The notes under the pieces are model-generated. The model ran no database searches. It was given only the letters and a program-made list of their open reading frames with translations, and was not told where the DNA came from. Both the position numbers and the translations under genes were made by a program. DNA of 64,000 nt, taken from assembly GCA_003313425.1 (NCBI GenBank), contig NHZP01000011.1, positions 496,001 to 560,000 of the forward strand, in the 5' to 3' direction. Source of the stretch: Pseudopyrenochaeta lycopersici. Taxonomy: Eukaryota > Ascomycota > Dothideomycetes > Pleosporales > Pseudopyrenochaetaceae. Every line of letters begins with the position of its first letter. The first letter of the stretch is position 1. This document shows positions 31,922 through 43,800 of this stretch, piece after piece.

Positions 31922-32824
31922 ATGCCAGACCCACGCGTCTTCATAGTCCGCCATGGCGAAACCGAATGGTCGCTCAATGGCCGCCACACAGGTTCAACAG
32001 ACATTCCCCTCACAGCCAACGGCGAAAAGCGCGTACGAGCAACAGGCAAAGCGCTCGTAGGCGATGACCGACTCATCGTCCCCGGCAACCTAGCACACAT
32101 GTCCGTCCGAACCACGACACCTTAAGAGACACATAAAATACCTAACAACAAGCACAGCTACGTCTCCCCCCGCACACGCGCCCAACGCACCCTCGAACTC
32201 CTCGATCTCGGCTGCCGCGACCGCTACCCCTGGGACCACCCCTCGCACTCGTCCTCGACCACCGCCACCTCCTCGCTCGACATCCGCACAAACGCGCACA
32301 TCCAGGTCACAGAAGCCATCCGCGAGTGGGACTACGGCAACTACGAAGGCAAGACCTCGCCCGACATCCGCGCAGAGCGCAAGGCCCGCGGCCTCTCCGA
32401 GGACTGGGACATCTGGCGCGACGGCTGCGAGGGCGGCGAGTCCCCCGAGGACATTACCCGCCGCCTCGACGCGCTGATTGCCGAGATCAGGGAGAAGTAT
32501 CATAAAGGCCAGTTTGGCAAGGAAGCTGGCTGGAAGGGCAAGGAGGGCGTGGCGAATGATGTGCTTATTGTTGCGCATGGACATATTCTGAGGAGTTTTG
32601 CGGCGAGGTGGGTTGGGAAGCGGTTGGAGGAGAATCCTAGTTTGATCCTTGAGGCTGGTGGTGTGGGCACGTTGAGGTGAGTGATTGTTTTTTTTGTTTA
32701 TCGCGAGGTTTGCAAGTTTTGCTAGAGAGACTGACCGGTTGGCAGCTATGAACATCATAGTATTGAGGAACCGGCGATATTACTCGGTGGTGCGTTCGTG
32801 GTCGATGCTGAAGGAAAGGATTAA
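31922..32824 (+). CDS. SHB17: Sedoheptulose-1,7-bisphosphatase, histidine phosphatase family
   Basis: Exons 31922-32100, 32158-32676 and 32746-32824 give 258 residues. The catalytic RHG is in FIVRHGETEWSLNGRHTGSTDIPLT near residues 9-12. The second arginine motif is YVSPRTRAQRTLELL, the acid Glu is in REWDYGNYEGKT, and the second catalytic His is in VLIVAHGHILRSFAARW. The end LEAGGVGTLSYEHHSIEEPAI closely matches yeast Shb17, which feeds ribose synthesis by removing a phosphate from sedoheptulose bisphosphate in the cytosol. The first intron (57 bp) has a donor GTCCGT and a CCTAACAAC branch; the second (69 bp) has GTGAGT. Less specific phosphoglycerate-mutase-like roles remain possible. Confidence 0.87.
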
Positions 32825-33094
32825 GAGGACTTATTAAACAGAGCCAAACCATCAATCCGGGAAGAGCTGAGTTACATGCCGTCAAGACAGCTTGGGACCG
32901 ACCTCCGCGACACGACCACAGCAAGTCAAGGTTCAGCATAGCTTCTGACATGGTTGCATTTTATTCCCAAACTAAACTTGAAGCACTTTCAAGTATAATG
33001 TACATCTTCATGGGCGCCTTTGCATTCATATTGCATGGTCTCGGGCTAATGCCATCATATGCATGATCTCTACAAGTCCACGTACTCATGGCCT

Positions 33095-35359
33095 TCAAGT
33101 TGTGCCCTTTGACAAGATCTTCTGGTAGTCCAAGCTCTTCTGCTTCATGCCCTTGTCCAATGCCTCCTGATTCTTGATGACCCATAGTCCCATCTCACGA
33201 ACCGCGAATGCATTCATGAGGCAGTCGCGACCAAATTTTGGATCGGTCTGCAAATGCACACCTGGAAAATTGCGACAAAGACTATCGAGGCTCAGTTGTA
33301 CCTTTGACAGCGGGCCTTTGGCAGCTTTCTCAGCAACTTTGGCAATATCGACAGCTCGACCGTGGACTATGCGCATGGCATCAAGATCGGAGCGCAGATT
33401 GTGGCCGACAAGAATGGTTCCATTGTCCACAAACTTCCACAGTGCAGAACGAGCTGCTGACCAGCCTTTGAAGATCTTGTACCCAGCCTGTCGAGCTCCT
33501 TCCATGTCGCCCCAGCTCAACAGTCCGTTCATTGAAGAAAGCCATTCTGCAACGGGCATGTTTGGATCCGTGCAGACAAGGTGGTTCATCAGGATACGGC
33601 AGGTAATGAGATCAATAGCTGCGACTTTGACCACTTCTTGACGGCCATTAGCAAGAACAACTTTGCTACATGAAAGGGCGACGACATCGAGGCCAGGCTT
33701 AGCGGAATCGCGGTCGGGCGAGTGTTTGAATTCGGTGACGGGGTACTGGATTGAGTACTCATCTTTGAACGTCTTCGGCGGAGGGAGATATTCAGCCTGG
33801 ATGATCTTGGGGAGGTGACACATGCCTTCGAACAGATCCACAACACAGGGTTGCTTCAGAACGCCGATACGAGTCCAATCGACGCCACAAACGGTGATAA
33901 TCCCGTCGTGTTTGATGAAAATATCGGATTGTATGAGGAGGCGGAGAGTCTTGCCTCGAATAAACTTCGCCTGGTCCATCTCTGCAGCTCCGCCCATATT
34001 CATGCTTTTCGGTACTGTATCTTGCGCGAGGTTTGAACTTTGAGTCCCAGATGCTTGTAGAGGCGGATGATGAACACGGGTTTTTGGCATGGGAGACGAC
34101 TTGGTATTAGTTGAAATCCTTGGTAAAGGGGGAAGTGTACCAAGTAGAGGACGGCCGCGACCACTACCGAAAGGGGCACTTGAGGGAATTCGGAGCAAAC
34201 CCTCTGCTCGCAATCGCTCACGCTCGCGTTGACCAATCATCCACGATGCTTTTCCAAGTATGTCCAACTTCTGGCCTCCGATACCGTGAGCATCAGCCTT
34301 ATGGACTTTCACGCCTGCCTCCGACCTGAATGTCTTGCCGCAGCCATTGGCGCTGCAGACGAAGGAGAAAGGACCGGAAGTGTGGATAAGAGATGAGTGG
34401 GAATAAGGCGATTGGGTTCGTGCTTGACTTGGCTCTGGAGGTGGTGTACGTGGTGTCGACACAGGCGGCCTTGTATTGAGCTTGACTGTCTGCGTTGGAC
34501 GCGAAGTATTAGTGAGAGGCTTTGGAGCCTGAAGAGCAGGTACCTCGATACTCAGAATATGGGCATGTTGACGTGATGATGAGTAAAACTGAGAGGCTCC
34601 AGAGTCACCAAGAGCTACTGACTGCACTTCTGAACTTTGTGTGATAGGCAAGCTTTTCTCGAGATTATGCCGCACTGAACATGGAAGAGCATGGCGAACG
34701 TACTCGGCTTCAGAGGCAAAGACCGTTCTACACTTCGAACAGTATTCCTCATCAGCGCCCATACTGTCAGGTTCATCGGTTTCTGACGAGCCACCATATC
34801 TCAATGCATCATTTACGGTCTGGTTCGGCATGTCCGGGCCCACATAAGCTCTCTGTACCATCTTCGGTCCCTTCTCGGGCGGAGGCCTCTTGTGTTTGTG
34901 GTCAGCGCAGCGCCCATGTGGAAATGCCCGGTGACTATTGTAATCTCTCTGAGTGGAGAAGGTGTCGGGGCACCTATCGCAGGAAATGTCTTTGGAGAGC
35001 GACTTGATGGGAAGTGGCGTGTCAGATGATTGGGTCGATGATGGTACAGCGAAGGCCTCTCGGCACTCCAAAGGTCGTTTCATATCATCGCCCAGCCTAC
35101 GCTGCGTAAGAAAGCTCTCGCTACGAGTCTCGCCCGCAAGTTGAAATCTATTGTGCCCTGTGTTCAACTCGTGGTCCTCAAGAAGACGAGAGCTGTCAGC
35201 GGGCAAATTGCACTTCAGGCAATCCAGCTTATTAGGAACGTGGTTGGCGTTATTCGCTGTATGTTGAACAAGCTCACCCTGCGTGTTGAAAGTTTGGTTG
35301 CATATGCCACAGTGATACGCCACAGGCATTGAACTTTTGTGGGGCTCCGCGTGCCCCAT
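33095..35359 (-). CDS. C2H2 zinc-finger protein with degenerate exonuclease domain
   Basis: One exon, 754 residues. The first 380 residues hold several C2H2-type fingers: CGICNQTFNTQGELVQH at the start, CLKCNLPADSSRLLEDH, CDRCPDTFSTQRDYNSH, CSKCRTVFASEAEYVRH and CSANGCGKTFRSEAGVKVH. Residues 555-730 form an RNase H-like 3'-5' exonuclease fold of the Rex4/Rex3 type, seen in ALSCSKV, NHLVCTDPNMPV, TILVGHNLRSDLDAM and QLSLDSLCRNFPGV. The DEDDh residues are mostly lost: Asp and Glu of the first motif are Ser563 and Ser565, and the last motif reads GRDCLMNAF, with Arg and Asn where His and Asp are expected. Only Asp658 remains. It is probably a nucleic-acid-binding protein without nuclease activity. 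Confidence 0.83.
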   Translation of the reverse strand: MGHAEPHKSSMPVAYHCGICNQTFNTQGELVQHTANNANHVPNKLDCLKCNLPADSSRLLEDHELNTGHNRFQLAGETRSESFLTQRRLGDDMKRPLECREAFAVPSSTQSSDTPLPIKSLSKDISCDRCPDTFSTQRDYNSHRAFPHGRCADHKHKRPPPEKGPKMVQRAYVGPDMPNQTVNDALRYGGSSETDEPDSMGADEEYCSKCRTVFASEAEYVRHALPCSVRHNLEKSLPITQSSEVQSVALGDSGASQFYSSSRQHAHILSIEVPALQAPKPLTNTSRPTQTVKLNTRPPVSTPRTPPPEPSQARTQSPYSHSSLIHTSGPFSFVCSANGCGKTFRSEAGVKVHKADAHGIGGQKLDILGKASWMIGQRERERLRAEGLLRIPSSAPFGSGRGRPLLGTLPPLPRISTNTKSSPMPKTRVHHPPLQASGTQSSNLAQDTVPKSMNMGGAAEMDQAKFIRGKTLRLLIQSDIFIKHDGIITVCGVDWTRIGVLKQPCVVDLFEGMCHLPKIIQAEYLPPPKTFKDEYSIQYPVTEFKHSPDRDSAKPGLDVVALSCSKVVLANGRQEVVKVAAIDLITCRILMNHLVCTDPNMPVAEWLSSMNGLLSWGDMEGARQAGYKIFKGWSAARSALWKFVDNGTILVGHNLRSDLDAMRIVHGRAVDIAKVAEKAAKGPLSKVQLSLDSLCRNFPGVHLQTDPKFGRDCLMNAFAVREMGLWVIKNQEALDKGMKQKSLDYQKILSKGTT

Positions 35360-36948
35360 GGTCTCACTGCGGATTTGGAATGAAGTGAGAGATTGTTAGT
35401 GGTCGATCTGTGGGGTCGTAATTGAGAAGTGGCAGTGTAGTGGAGTGGAGTGGAAATGGTCGCAGTGAGCTTAATTTTGAAGCTTTGTTTGGGCACTCAT
35501 GTTGGGTGGGAAGGCGCGATGGGGCTTTGGTCACAACATCACGTCGTTTACGAGAATTCGGAGAACTTGACGCTCCATATGGACGCAGACTCAGCGAGAC
35601 TTCCTACGTATGGAATTTATGATGGCTCATCATTTTGAAGTTCCCTTGTGTATGCAATGCACATAAAGAGTCGTTCAAATAGCGGCATACATGGTCGTGC
35701 TCTAAGTTTACGGTAAAGGCCTTTGCAATATTCTTCGAATAATGAGGTTTGAAGACTTTCATAAATTAATGCAAGCACAATTGTAATCCGTATCAATTAT
35801 GCTTTGCATGACACTCGACGCTCTGAGACGGGAGCGCACAATTTGCGCGGCAGCATGGGGCGCCCTGAAAGCTATCGCAGGACTTTGCAGGAATGGGGGG
35901 CTAGTCAGATGAAAAATTCCAAATAATCTCCATGAACCTTAATTGCGTGTTCTCCAGCGATTACTACTTCGATCTATCTATCTTTTCGACTTGCTCCGAA
36001 GTGTCCCCACATTCATGTCTGCCCATATCATTCTTTGGCCACCCTAAGCACTTCATCCGATACTCACATTCTCGGTATGTATGGGGAATTCTTGTATTTG
36101 AAGTCGCACAATGGTTGCTGGCGCCCCGAAGCCAGGGAGAACTAGAGTAATGTCGCCTCCATTTATCCGGGAAGTTTGCCATTCAGGCTTGTGTGATGAT
36201 ATCGGAAAATACAGAACGCGTAATTGTTGCAATAGCAGTCCTGCACTTTATACATGCAGAGAGTATGAAGTGCGAGCCCATAACCTGTCGTGATGAGCAT
36301 TATTCCGGGCTCTGACGATTGAGGACGGAACTACGGTGGCCACTGAGGTGTGTTTGGGTTGACGAGCGCACGAGGGCATATGCACGTGTGAGCGGCAGCC
36401 GTGGAGAGCGAGATGGAATTAAGGACATTATACTAATGTGTAAGAAGTGAGATAGACAATAAGAACTGGCAACGGAGAGAAACTGGTCAGTGGTAGTGGT
36501 AAGACGCTTGCTGCATATCAGAGCAAGCTGAAGGTTGGCTACATAATTGCATCAGAGTGTGTGAAACAAGGTGTGAACCTTCGAAAAACAAAGGTGGCTT
36601 ATCAGTAACATTCAGAGGTGCTCAACGTTCCCGATTTTGGTCCTGATCCTCGAGTCTGTTGAGATCAACTGGAGTAGAGAACGACTATCACGACAACAAG
36701 TAAAGAGACGCGGTGCTACTATCATTTAAGCCAACATTTTTCTCAGATATGAAGGTTTTTAGATCAATCATGCACGATTTCAGATTGCGCAATGCGAGGC
36801 CATGCGGCTGCTCCTTCGTGCTTACCTGGCACTGGGGCCGTCTCCCGAATTCTCGGATCTCATACGTCCATCACACCATCCTACATAGGCCTCCCAGAGA
36901 CTTATAACCCTCGCGAAAAACCCATAATTGTAGGAATTGTGATTAACA
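35360..36948. other. Intergenic, divergent promoters
   Basis: About 1.6 kb between two divergent genes, partly A+T-rich at 35.6-36.7 kb. Small open frames at 36.7-36.99 kb overlap the next start and show no family. Confidence 0.5.
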
Positions 36949-37773
36949 ATGGCTCTTCAGAAAGGTTTAGTATCATTGTCGCTCCTTTTTGATTATCAAC
37001 GCCCCTTTAACCTAATTGCCGGCTCGCGGAGCGCTACTATTGCAGCAGTCGGACTAGCTGTCATCACCCCACTAGCCATTAGAGACTACCTGATTTTCCT
37101 ATCCTATGGCCCAGGAGGCTTGCCGTACAACGTTGTTGGATGGCTAGTGTCAAATGCGATGCGAGTTGTGTCCCGCGAACAGTTGTCAACACAGCCGTAT
37201 GGTGACGAAAGCCTACATTCCTCGGACATCACCGGACTCCTCCCACCAGGCTTTCCTCCCCGTCGCGAATCATCGCGGCCTCAATTCGGGCCCCATCCTG
37301 TTCCTCAGCGGCAAGTGTCACAGTTACCTGATCCCGAGACCCGCCAAAAGTTCATTGCGCAATTTGAGGCTTTGGCGAAGGTCGCCCAGGACCGAGGTCT
37401 TATTGATATTAAACAAAGTCTGTACGAGCGTCGTCACTCAGCACTATTCGTTTCCAAGACGCGAGACTGGCACCCCATTGCTCAAGGAACTCGCGGAGAA
37501 ATTGCACATGTACATTCTGGCTTAGATGGTAGTATTCATGTTACTTTACATCCTCAGGATTGCAAAAAGGTCATAGAGAGCGAGTGGGGGCAGCGACATG
37601 GACTCTCGGGTGTCGAAGCGATGAGGCGTATTGTGGGGTTTACACTACCTGTGAATTACATCTTGGTCTATGCCCCACGAAACGTGGCGGAGATTGAGAT
37701 CGCGTTAGCGATCGTAAGAGCATCTATTCGGTACATGTCTGGATCCATGGAGACGTTGGAGAACGTTTCATAA
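36949..37773 (+). CDS. Membrane-anchored luciferase-like-domain protein (DUF5519)
   Basis: One exon, 274 residues. Residues 25-55 form one likely membrane helix (SATIAAVGLAVITPLAIRDY and the next hydrophobic stretch), followed by GPGGLPYNVVGW. The C-terminal 110 residues match the 'luciferase' domain family found in fungi and bacteria: EIAHVHSGLDGSIHVTLHPQD, VIESEWGQRHGLSG, LPVNYILVYAPRNVAEIEIAL and a closing helix. The name is historical. I know of no evidence that such fungal proteins emit light, and no reaction is established. The conserved histidines (HVH, IHV, HPQD) suggest a metal or ligand site. The start is the first ATG; the frame is closed just upstream. Confidence 0.75.
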   Translation: MALQKGLVSLSLLFDYQRPFNLIAGSRSATIAAVGLAVITPLAIRDYLIFLSYGPGGLPYNVVGWLVSNAMRVVSREQLSTQPYGDESLHSSDITGLLPPGFPPRRESSRPQFGPHPVPQRQVSQLPDPETRQKFIAQFEALAKVAQDRGLIDIKQSLYERRHSALFVSKTRDWHPIAQGTRGEIAHVHSGLDGSIHVTLHPQDCKKVIESEWGQRHGLSGVEAMRRIVGFTLPVNYILVYAPRNVAEIEIALAIVRASIRYMSGSMETLENVS

Positions 37774-38410
37774 GCGACATAATTTGCACAGCCTGATTTG
37801 GCATTCACAAGCCACGAGTCAAACTGTGGGGCTTTGCGGGGTAGTGCACCCGCCTCCACAATGGTGGCTGGTCAGTCTCACTACGCGAAATCGACCACCT
37901 TTGAATGGTCACGTATTGCTCCAAAAGTTTGACTGTTTCCTCTCATCCAAAAATCTAGTCTGTTAGGAAGCAATATTGAGAATCTGGCATTTGAATTAGG
38001 CTATATACGCCCTGCTGCATGATTATGAGCTGTTCAGACCTTGCATCGAATGCATATAAGATAAGACTTCAGGATTAGTCTGTGCTTGGCGAAGGGCCGT
38101 CCTTTCAGCAGGGCTTCTCCAAATTTGACACCCGAGACTAGTCCAAATAACGCTTCTGTGGGGCCTGATATGGGATGCAATGTCTGCGGGGATCGCACAG
38201 ATGCCACGCTTTGGATTGACCGCATGCCACCCTGGCCATTGGGCTGTCTGCGTGCGGTGGGTCCAAACGACAACTGGGGATGTCGATCTTTGTTAAAAGA
38301 ACGCGTCCTGCAGCACATGGAACTTATCAGTGGTACTTTCATCACACCACCTCACTTCATCATTTCAACTTCGAGTCATTGGTTACTTAATTGTAGATTG
38401 AACCATCATC
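37774..38410. other. Intergenic
   Basis: About 640 bases between two + genes, probably the transporter's promoter. One open frame (38086-38439) overlaps the transporter's start in another frame and is not credible. Confidence 0.55.
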
Positions 38411-40236
38411 ATGGGATTCCTAGGTGTCCTGGAGGATAAACACCTTGCTCATGTTCCTGCTACGGTCATTCTGAGCGAGGAACAGGATCAGCGAACAGAG
38501 GCAACAGCAGGCCTGAAGCGGGGAACTGGCAAAGATGCAGACATCATCTTAATTCCTCAGCCGTAAGGCGCTCCCTTTCTCTTTACATCATGACATATAG
38601 CCCATATACCATCTGTCGTATATTTCATCCTAGTATTCTGAAGACTAATAATATTGCAGGAGCGAAGACCCAAATGATCCACTCAACTGGACAAGCACCA
38701 AAAAATTGGTCATTATGACCATTGTCGCCTATGGTTCGGTCCTCTACGCTGCTGTCCTTGCGCCTTTGTTATCGCCTGCTCTAGTTGTCATTGCCCTGGA
38801 CTTCGACAAAAGCATTGCCGACATCACGGTCATCTCAGGTTATATGCTATTGGTGACCGGCGGCATAGGCCCACTCGTCAGCGCATTGTCTCGCAAATAT
38901 GGCAAACGGCCTATGCTTCTGATTGCGTCCGTGTTTGGACTGCTCGGCACGATCGTCGGTAGTGCAGTCTACAGTTATGATGGATTGATGGCAGGTCGGA
39001 TCATTCAGGGAGGCTCAATGTAAGTCGAAGAGCCATAACGAAATGCAGAACTCTAACAGGCCTTGCAGTTCGGCTTTCGAGTCGCTTGTTGTGTCTATGA
39101 TCGGCGACCTTTACTTCGTCCACCAGCGTGGCACGTTCATGACTCTGATTCAGTTCATCCTGGGAGCCGCCTCAAACTTCTCCGCCATCATCGTCGGCCC
39201 TATCGCGACCAATCTTGGCTGGCGCTACCTATTCCACATGCTCATTCCATTCGCTGCTTTGGAATGCCTGCTGTTGTTTTTCTTCGTTCCCGAAACTTCC
39301 TACAATCGAGATCATCGATATGACATCGATGAGCTATCAGACGATAACCTAGCAGATCTTTCTGCAATCGAAAAAAGGCATGCTGATCTAAGCAGCGTTA
39401 CTGAAAAAGGAAGCGATGAGCTTTTGAAGGTTCAGACAGGGACGAGCTCCCCACCGGCGCTAAGACCCAAGAAAACATTTACGCAAGAGCTGGCGATTTT
39501 CACTGGAACATATACAACGGACAACCTCATACAATTGATCATCGCTCCATTTGCTGTTTGCGCTAACCTTGCCGTCCTCTGGATGGTTATCGTTACTGGG
39601 GGCCTGACGGCTTTCTTTGTGGCACAATCATACGATATGGCACAGATCTTCATGGCTCCTCCATACCTCCTCTCCGCTGCCGGTGTCGGTTACCTCTCAC
39701 TAGGTCCCTTCCTCGGTGGACTTATTGGCTCCATTTTACTCGGCTGGACTCTCGATCCGCTCATCAAATGGTGTGCAAAGAAGAATGGTGGCATCTATGA
39801 ACCGGAATATCGTCTCCTCGGCATGATTCCCTCTGTGACAACCATCATTGGTCTCTGCCTCTTCGGCTACCTTGCTGAGAAGGGCTCCTCCTTTTACGCG
39901 ACGGCTTTCTTCCATGGCCTAGATCTCTTCGGTATCGTCTGTGCAGCAATCGCATCATCCACGTACGTCCTTGACGCCTTCCGTGATATCAGCTCCGAAG
40001 TATTTATCGTGAATATGGTATTCAAGAACTTTCTGTTCTACGGCTTCAGCTACTTTGTGAATGATTGGACTGCAAGGGATGGGCCTGCGATTGTGTTCTA
40101 TGTGTTCGCGGCAGCGGCTGGTGCAATGGTTATTACGACGCCGGTTTTCTTCTTTTGGGGAAAGAAATATCGAAGTTATTGGCACAGGCACAACCTTCTG
40201 AAGAAATGGGGAATTACGACTCATGCTGAGGTGTGA
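38411..40236 (+). CDS. MFS transporter with a one-base frameshift
   Basis: Exons 38411-38562, 38661-39019 and 39069-40236 match a 12-helix major facilitator of about 559 residues of the drug:H+ antiporter type. The cytosolic N-terminus ends in SEDPNDPLNWTST, a hallmark before helix 1. Helix 1 starts at KLVIMTIVAYGSVLYAAVLAPLL, but the two are in different frames: the A run at 38701-38705 has five bases where six are needed. Beyond it, GPLVSALSRKYGKRPMLL is the loop 2-3 motif and GRIIQGGS(I)SAFESLVVSM spans a 49-bp intron. A loop with KTFTQELAIF links the halves. The substrate is unknown. Either the gene is broken, or an ATG at 38715 in the right frame starts a shorter form, or the base is an assembly error. 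Confidence 0.8.
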
Positions 40237-40892
40237 AATTGGATGAAGCGATTTAGTCGGGCGTTGTCGTTCGCTAGGTGTCTTCTGTTGATTTACTTTT
40301 TGCTTCGTACATGGAGCCTCTGTCGCAAAATATGATGAGGCATCATTTTGCATCAATAAATTATTTCCTCAAACGAAGGGCCACTCTTCGCAAGTTATGC
40401 AAGAATTCTTAAACTATGTGAACCCCCCAGCAAAAAGCCCTGTCGCAAAGGCAATGCAGGGCTATTGTAAAGGTGGGAGACGAACGTCACTCTCAGACAA
40501 TAAGGCAACTTTTCAGGCCAATAAAGCCTAGGTCAGGGTTGGTTAGACCGCGTACGCCATGTGTGCTGAGACATTCGCGCCAAGTGGCACCTGGAACTTT
40601 CACGTTGTTGAGCGGTCCTTTTTACATTGCTTTCTCACTACCATTTCTGTCAATTCAAATGGACTTAAGTCAATTTCAGATTGTCACCGAAAGCCTTAAT
40701 TGAATCATTCGCCATGAAAGAAGGCTGAATTGCCCACCGCAAGCGGCAAGGCTGCGCTGGTAAGGTTGACTTGTGGCGCCACATCAAGAGGCCTTTCAGC
40801 TGACATGGTGTGGCTGATTTCACCCTCAAAATGGCCTTTGCCCCTTCTTCACCTGGTCTCCTCCGTTGCTCGATTCCAAGCATATTGTACGC
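40237..40892. other. Intergenic
   Basis: About 650 bases upstream of the second NLR. No effector-like companion gene is visible here. Confidence 0.55.
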
Positions 40893-43800
40893 ATGGCCGA
40901 TCCGCTTTCAGTGGCTGGCTCTATTGCTGGCTTACTTTCTATTGCCGATGTGGTATTTCGGAAGCTTTATCAATATGTCAAAACTGTAAAGAAGGCTGAG
41001 AAAGAAGTATTGGCACTCAAAGCTGAGGTTGCAACTCTGACTGGAGTCCTGCACAACCTGCATCTCATTGCGGAAGAGTTAGAAGACGACAGCACCTTCG
41101 ACAACGTTCTCCAGATCGATCATGTTGCCTCATGTTCAGCCACATTGGAGCAGATCGATATGCTACTATCCAAATTGGAATTTCCGAAAGGACAGAAAAT
41201 CCACAACGCCCTACAAAAACTCAAATGGCCGTTCAAAATAGCAGAGACCCAAGACATTATCAATGAGGTGCGTAGACACCGCGACACGCTCAGCCTCGCG
41301 CTTTCCGCAGATACAATGATTGCCCTACTGCAATGTCTCTCCTCGCAAAAAGACATCATCGATCAGTTGGACAAGATTCAGACTACTCTGCAGCAGAGAA
41401 AGGACATTGAAATCGGCATTGCTCTTGACGAAAGCCGCAGGCGTATCTTAAAGTCATTTTTCATCGTTGAGCCGCGCAAGTTCTATGATACATCTCTGGA
41501 ACTTCGTCATTCTGGTACAGGATCTTGGTTAAATCAGGATCCTACATTCCAGTCTTGGCTGCAAGAGCCTGGAAGCAGGCTTTGGCTCACAGGAATCGCT
41601 GGTGCCGGAAAAACTGTCCTCTCTGCTATGATCATTCAGAAGTGCCTAGCAAATGCATCAGCCACCGAAGTCGTTGCCTATTATTATTGCGACTACAAGA
41701 AACTGCATTCGCAAAACGTTGTGAGCATTTTCAGTGCCTTAGCAGGACAAATCGCTATGAAGAATGAGAGTAGCTTTGTTCTGCTTAAAAACTATTATGA
41801 ACAATTGAACGCTTCCAACCAAATGGAGCGGCAGCCGAGAGTTGAAGAACTCATGAACTAATACACAACATGGCTTCAGATTTTGACGATGTACGGATAG
41901 TGGTGGATGGTGTGGATGAGTGTGGAGACGATATGGGAGCCGTCGCACAATGGCTTCACAAGCTAGTATGCGCTCCAAACGCTACTATATCGCTAGCTCT
42001 TCTGAGCAGAAAGGAACAAGTTATACGCAATATATTTGAGACTGACGAAACCTACGGCCACATCGAGATTACGGCACATACAGAAGACGTTGAGAGATAT
42101 GTCCGATCGGAAGTTGAAGAGCGCATGAAGAACAGACGTCTGCGCATTCGGAACCCCCAGTTGAAAGCTCTGATTATACAAGAACTGGTATCAAAAGCTG
42201 GTGGCATGTAAGTTAATATGCGCTCACACATCTCCACAATTTTCTGGCTGATGCAGTATCAGGTTTCGATGGGTTGCTTGTCAGCTAGACCACCTATGTG
42301 ATCTAGCCACCGATTCTCAACGCCGCAAAGCACTGAATGAACTCCCAAAGACTTTGAATGAAACATATGAACGAATTCTTTTACGAATAAAGGATCACGC
42401 AGCTCCCCTTGTTTCTAAGACTTTGCAGTGGCTCGCACACGGTTCAACGAGTTTAGAAGTTGATGCTTTGCTCGAAGCGCTCTCGATCGACGACGACAGC
42501 TACATCCTGGACCCCGAGGCCCGTCCAACCGAAGAGGACCTATTACTTTACTGCAGCAGTCTTATTCGTAAAACTGGCGCACACCTCGAGCTTGCCCATT
42601 TCACAGTACAGGAATACCTACAAACCTTGACGACGGGACATGGCCACCTCAGTCAGTTTGGCCTAGCCACGAACTCCAAGGCGATGTGCGCGAGAACCTG
42701 TTTATCATACCTTTGCTTGCCAGTCTTTGATATGACACCGGGGCCTATTCTTGAAGACATCACGTCTTTCAGAGCGCAATTCCCGTTCCACCTACATGCG
42801 TCCATTGCTTGGAATAGTTATACGGAGAATTTATCGAGCGATGTCGAAATATGCCAACTTTCTCGTCGCCTTTTCGATCCAAAGAAGACTAACCACTTCG
42901 TCCTCTGCACTGCTCAGCGGTTTTGGGGTAGAGGAGAGCCCAAAGCCTTCGATATTAATGCCGATCTACGCGCAAGTATCCCGATCCTCGTTTCCGACGA
43001 GGATTTTCGACCACTACATGCCGCTGCAATGTTTGGTTTGACCGAAGTCTGCCAATGGTTGGTACATCAAGGTTGTGACGTAAATCTGGCTTCTCCACTC
43101 GGTGTTCCACTTGAGCTTTGCATATACGCAGTGTTGAATATCTACACTGTGATCGGTATCACCGCGATGCAAGTCGATGAATCAGAGATGGCGGCAACGA
43201 TTGCAGTACTTTTGGACTCTGGGGCAGATTGTGACAAAGTGGACAATAGTTTTATCCAGCGTCTCTCCTTAACCTCGATTGACACATTTGACGTCGTGGA
43301 ATTCGTGCAATCACTTCGACAGCGAGCAGCAAAGCCGAATTCGCAAGGATACACCAAGCTGGCGGATGACTCATTTCATTCAAAACTTTTACATTGTATC
43401 GCCTGCAATCAGGTAGACAGTGTTGAGGCACTTTCCAAGGACCCGAGATTCCTCATGCACATGGATGATGAAACAAGTGGATATCGTCTCCTGCATTGGG
43501 CAGCTAGGAACCATGCTGCCCAAACGATCGACTTACTCTTAGATATAGGCATGGATCCAGCTTCTCAAGATAATGAGGGATATAATGTATTGTATTACTG
43601 TGTGAATCTCGAAAATGACGAAGTTTTGTCCCGGCTTGTGGCGTTTCCTGATGTAATGGATCCCGCTCAAGATGGACGTTCTATTTGGCATGTTGCATCA
43701 GCAGCTGGGGCATACAGGATGCTCGAGCTACTAGTCGAAAAACATATCGAAGCAGTATCCGGGCTGCTTCACGAGCATGACGGACGAACACCGTTGATGT

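Noticed and set aside
40473..40892. Small companion effector gene next to the ankyrin NLR
   Set aside because: The open frames there are short and show no HeLo, HET or amyloid-motif pattern.
41830..41880. Possible short intron removing the TAA in the ankyrin NLR
   Set aside because: The only GT...CAG pair spans 39 bases, joins in the wrong phase and would remove conserved residues.
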